Shown: one piece after another, positions 60,119 to 64,000 of the stretch
How the letters are laid out: the number at the start of each line of letters is the position of its first letter
Numbering within the stretch: the stretch's first letter is position 1
From: Bradyrhizobium arachidis
GTDB taxonomy: Bacteria; Pseudomonadota; Alphaproteobacteria; Rhizobiales; Xanthobacteraceae
Length of the DNA stretch: 64,000 nt
Direction of reading: 5' to 3'
NCBI RefSeq assembly: GCF_015291705.1
Contig: NZ_CP030050.1
Location: 5,394,001-5,458,000 of the forward strand
Translations under genes and position numbers: made by a program
The notes under the pieces: model-generated
The model's database searches: none
What the model saw: the letters and a program-made list of their open reading frames with translations, nothing else
What the model was told of the DNA's origin: nothing

Positions 60119-60313
60119 TCGATGCACGCTCGGTGAGCATCGCGCAAACGAGCCGCTTGACAAGCCCTGCCATTCGGCTGTACGGACGCGCCCCATGATC
60201 AACGCTCGGACCCATCAGCGCACCGAAATGCTCCGTCGTCGCTTCCGCGACGATGAGAGGGTGCGCCTTGTCCGACGACGCCGCTGAACCACTAAAATTC
60301 AGCCGAGTTTTCG

Positions 60314-60350
60314 AAGGCCGCACCCGCAAGGTGCGGCCTTTCTGCTTTTT
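60314..60350 (+). terminator. Rho-independent terminator
   Basis: A perfect 11-base stem AAGGCCGCACC/GGTGCGGCCTT with a CGCAA loop is followed by TCTGCTTTTT. It lies about 200 bases after the membrane protein gene and 40 before the aminotransferase ATG, so it may end that gene's transcript or a short untranslated RNA in between. Confidence 0.85.
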
Positions 60351-60386
60351 GCGCCCCTTTTTCACCCGCCTCCAGAGGAGTTCGAT

Positions 60387-61577
60387 ATGACGACGCATCC
60401 CTACGACGCGCTGATGGACATCACCGCACGGCCGAAGGCAGTGTTCGTCCGCGGCGCGGGCTCCTACCTCTGGGACGACAGCCGCAAGCGCTATCTCGAT
60501 TTCGTGCAGGGCTGGGCCGTGAACTGCCTCGGCCACTCCCCGCCCGGGGTCGCCGACGCGCTCGCGTCGCAGGCGAAACGGCTGCTCACGCCGAGCCCGG
60601 CTTTCTACAACGAGCCGAGCCTGAAGCTCGCCGACGCGCTGGTCGAAAACAGCGCGTTCGACCAGGTGTTCTTTGCCAATTCGGGGGCGGAAGCCAATGA
60701 GGGCGCGATCAAGCTCGCGCGCAAATATGGCAGCCTCCACAGAGGCGGCGCGTTCGAGATCATCAGCTTCGGGGGCGGCTTTCACGGCCGCACGCTGGCG
60801 ACGATGTCGGCCTCGGGCAAGAAAGCGTTCGAGCCGCTGTTCGAGCCGAAGGTATCAGGCTTCAAGAAGGCGAAGCTGAACGACATCGCCTCGGTTGAGA
60901 AGCTGATCTGCGCCAACACTGTCGCGGTCATGCTCGAGCCGATCCAGGGTGAATCCGGTGTGTGGCCGGCGAGCGATCAGTTCCTGCAGGAGCTGCGCGC
61001 GCTGACCGAGGCGCATGGGCTGCTGCTCATTTTCGACGAGATCCAGACCGGCATGGGCCGGACCGGAAAGCTCTTCCACTATGAGCACACCGGCATTGCG
61101 CCCGACATCATGACGCTCGGCAAGGGCATCGGCGGCGGCGTGCCGCTCGCAGCGCTGCTGGCGACCGAACGCGCCTCCTGCTTCGAGCACGGCGATCAGG
61201 GCGGCACGTTCAACGGCAACCCGATCATGTGCGCGGCCGGGCTCGCCGTGCTCGAGGAGGTCTCCAAGCCGGACTTCCTCAAGACGGTCACCGAGACCGG
61301 CCTGCTGCTCGAAAGCGAGTTGCAAAAGATCTCCGCCCGGCATGGCCTCGGCGGCGTGCGGGGACGCGGGCTGCTGCTCGCGCTCGACCTCAAGCTACCG
61401 ATCGCGCCCGGGATCGTCGCGCAGGCGTTCGAACAAGGCGTGCTCCTGAACGCGCCGCAGGTCGACAGCTTGCGCTTCATGCCGGCGCTGAACGTCACGC
61501 GAGGTGAGATCGCCGAGATGATCGATTGTCTCGACGGGATTTTGACCAAGGCCGGCGCGGCACGGCGCGTGGCGTAG
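60387..61577 (+). CDS. Acetylornithine-type class III aminotransferase
   Basis: The 396-residue PLP enzyme has the class III signature: [22 protein letters not shown] at the start, [35 protein letters not shown], the [16 protein letters not shown]sp region and the PLP Lys in [15 protein letters not shown]. It is close to ArgD (acetylornithine/succinyldiaminopimelate transaminase) and to related omega-aminotransferases. No arg genes are adjacent, so the substrate is not settled. Confidence 0.88.
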   Translation: MTTHPYDALMDITARPKAVFVRGAGSYLWDDSRKRYLDFVQGWAVNCLGHSPPGVADALASQAKRLLTPSPAFYNEPSLKLADALVENSAFDQVFFANSGAEANEGAIKLARKYGSLHRGGAFEIISFGGGFHGRTLATMSASGKKAFEPLFEPKVSGFKKAKLNDIASVEKLICANTVAVMLEPIQGESGVWPASDQFLQELRALTEAHGLLLIFDEIQTGMGRTGKLFHYEHTGIAPDIMTLGKGIGGGVPLAALLATERASCFEHGDQGGTFNGNPIMCAAGLAVLEEVSKPDFLKTVTETGLLLESELQKISARHGLGGVRGRGLLLALDLKLPIAPGIVAQAFEQGVLLNAPQVDSLRFMPALNVTRGEIAEMIDCLDGILTKAGAARRVA

Positions 61578-61625
61578 GCTTCGCGATCGGCATGGCGGAA
61601 CTTCCCTCCGCCATGCCGCCACGGT

Positions 61626-63308
61626 TCACGCGGTGCCAAAACGCTTCGCGAGATGCGCGGCCTTGTCGGGGTCAATCTTTGCGACGATCGGGGCAAGCTT
61701 CTTGACCGGACTGCCGGCATCACGATCGAACAACTCACGGCACGGCTGTAGCGGCCAATCCGGGACGACGTCATCGCCGCCGAAGGCGCTCAGGACCCGC
61801 TCCGACAGCTCTGGAATAATGCTCCATGCAAGCACCGCCGACAGACGCACGAGGTTCAGGCCGGTGCGTGTTGCAACCGCGGCCCTGACACGGTCGGACT
61901 TGATTGCAGTCCACGGCGCTGCCTGCTGGAGATAGGCATTTGCCGCGCTCCATATTGCGCGCGTTTCTGCAGCGGCAGCACGAAATTCCAGGTCTTCGTG
62001 ATGGCGACGCAGCGAGACGATGCGCTTGTCGAGCTCGGCCGCCAGCTCAAGCTCCAGATCCGAGGGCTCGCCGCCCTCGGGAATACGGCCCTCGAAGGCC
62101 GCATGCGCAAAGCTGATGATCCGGTTGGCGAGATTGCCGAAGACGTCGGCGAGGTCCTTATTGACGTCGGCAACGAAGCGCCGCACGGAAAAATCGGTGT
62201 CTGCGCTCTCCGGCGCGTTGGCGATCAGCCACCATCTCCAGAGGTCGGCCGGCAGCTCTTCCAAAGCTGCGTCGGTGAAAACGCCACGCTGTGCGCTGGT
62301 CGAGAATTTCCCGCCTTCGTAGGTGAGCCAGTGAAAGCCCTTGATGACATCGACGGTCTTCCAGGGCTCGCCTGAACCGAGCAGCGTCGCGGGAAAGCTG
62401 ACGGCATGGAATGGCACGTTGTCCTTGCCGAGAAACTGGATGTATCGGACATCATCGGCCTGCCACCACCAACGCTGCCAATCACGGCCGGGCGCGGCGG
62501 CCGCCCATTCCTGCGTGGCGGCGATGTAGCCGATCGGCGCATCGAACCAGACGTAAAACACCTTGGTCTCGAAGCCCGCGCGCGGAACCGGAATGCCCCA
62601 GGTCAGATCGCGGGTGATGCAGCGATCCCTGAGCTCCGCCGTCAGCCAGCTTCTGGCCGTCGATACCACGAAGGGCGGCCAGCCGGAGCGTTGGTCGATC
62701 CAGGTCCGCAGCGTTTCGACCAGACGAGACTGACGCAGGAACAGATGTCGCGTCGGACGGATCTCGAGCGCCGTATCGCCAGACAGCGCCGAGCGCGGCG
62801 CGACCAATTCGTCGGGATCGAGCAGCGCGCCGCAGCCGTCGCACTGGTCGCCCCTCGCCTCGCGGTACGCGCAATGCGGACAGGTCCCCACCACATAGCG
62901 GTCGGCAAGAAATCGCTGATCGACCGGCGACCAGACCTGGCGCAATTCGCGTTCGTCGATCAGCCCGGCCGCGTCGAGCCGGCGATAGAAGTGCTGGGTC
63001 AGCGCCGCATTTTCTGGCGATGAGGTCCGACCGAAATGATCGAACGACAGGCCGAAGCGGCGATAGATATCGGCCTGGGTGGCGTGCTGCCGGGCGCAGA
63101 ATTCGCCGACCTCCTCACCTGCTTTGAGCGCGGCCAGCTCGGCCGGCGTCCCGTGCTCGTCGGTCGCACAGATGAAGAGAACCTCGTCGCCGATTTGCCG
63201 TCTGAACCGCGCATGCACGTCGGCAGGAAGCAGTGAGCCGATGAGATTACCGAGATGTTTGACGCCGTTAACGTAAGGCAACGCACTGGTGATGAGAATC
63301 TTGGTCAT
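61626..63308 (-). CDS. metG: Methionyl-tRNA synthetase, divergent type
   Basis: The 560-residue class I synthetase charges tRNA-Met. HIGH is present as HLGN (VNGVKHLGNLIGS), the zinc knuckle as CPHC and CDGC, and KMSKS appears as KFSTS (YEGGKFSTSAQRG). The anticodon domain follows without the C-terminal tRNA-binding (Arc1p-like) extension of E. coli MetG. The variant KMSKS and short length suggest a non-standard MetRS branch; whether it is the only MetRS in the genome cannot be told here. ATG 63308 (MTKILITSALPYVNG) is the natural start. A terminator hairpin lies in its 5' leader. Confidence 0.93.
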   Translation of the reverse strand: MTKILITSALPYVNGVKHLGNLIGSLLPADVHARFRRQIGDEVLFICATDEHGTPAELAALKAGEEVGEFCARQHATQADIYRRFGLSFDHFGRTSSPENAALTQHFYRRLDAAGLIDERELRQVWSPVDQRFLADRYVVGTCPHCAYREARGDQCDGCGALLDPDELVAPRSALSGDTALEIRPTRHLFLRQSRLVETLRTWIDQRSGWPPFVVSTARSWLTAELRDRCITRDLTWGIPVPRAGFETKVFYVWFDAPIGYIAATQEWAAAAPGRDWQRWWWQADDVRYIQFLGKDNVPFHAVSFPATLLGSGEPWKTVDVIKGFHWLTYEGGKFSTSAQRGVFTDAALEELPADLWRWWLIANAPESADTDFSVRRFVADVNKDLADVFGNLANRIISFAHAAFEGRIPEGGEPSDLELELAAELDKRIVSLRRHHEDLEFRAAAAETRAIWSAANAYLQQAAPWTAIKSDRVRAAVATRTGLNLVRLSAVLAWSIIPELSERVLSAFGGDDVVPDWPLQPCRELFDRDAGSPVKKLAPIVAKIDPDKAAHLAKRFGTA

Positions 63309-63354
63309 GGGAAGCGCTCTTTCGCGTTGAGGTGGCGCTGAATCCGATGAAACG

Positions 63355-63385
63355 AAAAAGCCCTCCCGCATGGACCGGAAGGGCT
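63355..63385 (-). terminator. Terminator hairpin in the metG leader (attenuator candidate)
   Basis: On the minus strand AGCCCTTCC and GGGAGGGCT form a nine-base stem (one wobble) with a nine-base loop, directly followed by TTTTCG. It sits 47 bases before the metG ATG. Such a hairpin inside a leader suggests transcription attenuation; alternatively it ends a small RNA read from about 63530. Confidence 0.75.
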
Positions 63386-63565
63386 GGATTCAGCTCACAT
63401 TCGACGCGCCAAGCGCGCGCTATCCCCTCCGGCAAACCTCCTTGCGGTCGGGCCGGGGCATTCGATTCAAAACTCGTGCGTTGGCAAACTTCACTGCGGA
63501 TACCTCTGCCGCTGAAAGTAGCATCGTTTGAGCGCGACAATCAAGCGGCGCCCAGAGGTAGCTTG
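63386..63565 (-). other. metG leader region with structured RNA potential
   Basis: Upstream of the terminator the minus strand can form a hairpin CCCCGGC...GCCGGAGG with an inner GACC/GGTT that encloses AAGGAGG (about 63426-63460). It also contains a 13-codon frame starting MPRPDRKEV. No known riboswitch class is recognised. A regulatory leader is inferred from the downstream terminator. Confidence 0.4.
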
Positions 63566-64000
63566 CTACGGTTTCAAGATCGACGCGCCGGTGGTCTTGC
63601 GGCTTTCGAGATCGATATGCGCCTTCGCGGCGTCCTTGAGTGCGTAGGCGTGGTTGATCGGCACGTGCAGCTTGCCGTTGATGACGGCGGCAAACAGCGT
63701 GTCGGCGCCCTCCAGCAACTCCTTGCGCGTGCCGATGTAGTCGTTGAGCTTCGGCCGGGTCGCAAACAGCGAGCCGTGATTGTTGAGCTCGGCGATCGAG
63801 AACGGCGGCACCGGACCCGAGGCATTGCCGAACGAGACAAACATGCCGCGCGGTTTCAGGCAGGACAGCGAGCCGGGGAAGGTCGCCTTGCCGACGCCGT
63901 CATAGACGACGTCGCAGCCCTCGTTGCGGCTGATCTGCTTCACGCGCGCGACGAAATCTTCCTCGTTGTAGAGGATGACGTGATCGCAGCCATTGGCCTC
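63566..64000 (-). CDS. Quinone oxidoreductase (zinc-independent MDR family), 5' end cut by window
   Basis: The frame is open to base 64000 and reads ANGCDHVILYNEED just inside the edge, so the N-terminal two-thirds lie outside. The visible 144 residues are the end of the Rossmann and C-terminal part of a QOR-type NADPH:quinone oxidoreductase (DVVYDGVGKATFPGSLSCLKPRGMFVSFGNASGP, SIAELNNHGSLFATRP, AYALKDAAKAHIDLESRKTTG). These enzymes reduce quinones by one electron with NADPH. A GTG at 63943 is only an internal codon. Confidence 0.92.
   Translation of the reverse strand, partial: EANGCDHVILYNEEDFVARVKQISRNEGCDVVYDGVGKATFPGSLSCLKPRGMFVSFGNASGPVPPFSIAELNNHGSLFATRPKLNDYIGTRKELLEGADTLFAAVINGKLHVPINHAYALKDAAKAHIDLESRKTTGASILKP

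Noticed and set aside
60063..60287. A 74-codon plus-strand frame after the membrane protein gene
   Set aside because: It overlaps the end of that gene, is Arg-rich and has no start signal; the terminator at 60314 could serve either the gene or an RNA.

Overview
The window is GC-rich alphaproteobacterial chromosome and most resembles Bradyrhizobium. The grounds are the NasS/NasT/NirA nitrate-assimilation block, several palindromic intergenic repeats of a type common in that genus, many four-base ATGA gene overlaps, and the general gene repertoire. No species can be named from the sequence alone.

Layout. (1) 1-10.6 kb looks like the integrase-proximal end of a genomic island inserted at the 3' end of tRNA-Ser(UGA) (10637-10726). 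It carries a LysR regulator cut by the window edge, a soxC/short soxD pair, a DUF1330 gene, a complete IS110/IS1111-type element, an exported protein, a copper-handling run (DUF2946, predicted outer-membrane barrel, copC, copD) and a P4-type integrase. (2) 11-14.5 kb is core: a small Cys-rich exported protein, ilvD and a two-domain VOC protein. (3) 14.75-19.1 kb is a compact RiPP cluster of the linear azol(in)e/TOMM class. It has a precursor with 17 Cys in its last 55 residues, a fused ThiF-like/YcaO cyclodehydratase and a SagB-type dehydrogenase. (4) 19.2-25.4 kb is a dipeptide/nickel-type ABC importer operon plus a sugar-phosphate isomerase-like protein. (5) 25.9-29.8 kb holds NAD genes (nadE, pncA) around a PHA-type alpha/beta hydrolase. 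(6) 30-33.1 kb holds glucokinase, two small proteins, a single-domain response regulator and an LTXXQ-type periplasmic protein. (7) 33.6-39.1 kb is a complete sugar-type ABC importer followed by a D-2-hydroxyacid dehydrogenase. (8) 39.3-42.9 kb holds a DUF1993 protein divergent from a PheC-like dehydratase, then two exported proteins. (9) 43-47 kb holds a cupin protein, an RraA-like protein and the pxpBCA 5-oxoprolinase genes. (10) 47.5-53 kb is nitrate assimilation: an FeS-flavoprotein reductase, nirA, nasS and nasT, with a sigma-54 promoter and an ANTAR-target-like leader before nirA. (11) 53.4-64 kb holds exported proteins, rimO, a MerR/carboxymuconolactone-decarboxylase pair, a hypothetical protein, a TPR protein, a membrane protein, an aminotransferase, a methionyl-tRNA synthetase with an attenuator-like leader, and a quinone oxidoreductase cut by the right edge.

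The most interesting system is the three-gene azole-peptide cluster. Its precursor starts with a basic and hydrophobic signal-like segment, continues with an acidic leader and ends in a Cys/Gly/Arg core. No dedicated exporter, protease or immunity gene is adjacent. Also notable are the nirA leader (two stem-loops that can be drawn with A1/G4 hexaloops just after a near-consensus -24/-12 promoter), the IS1111-type element whose 3' noncoding end fits a bridge RNA locus, the MerR operator inside a 19-bp promoter spacer, a diverged 100-bp direct repeat around a gene upstream of rimO, and the metG leader terminator.

The long antisense open frames opposite ilvD, nadE, the ABC genes, rimO and others are composition artefacts of high GC and were left out.
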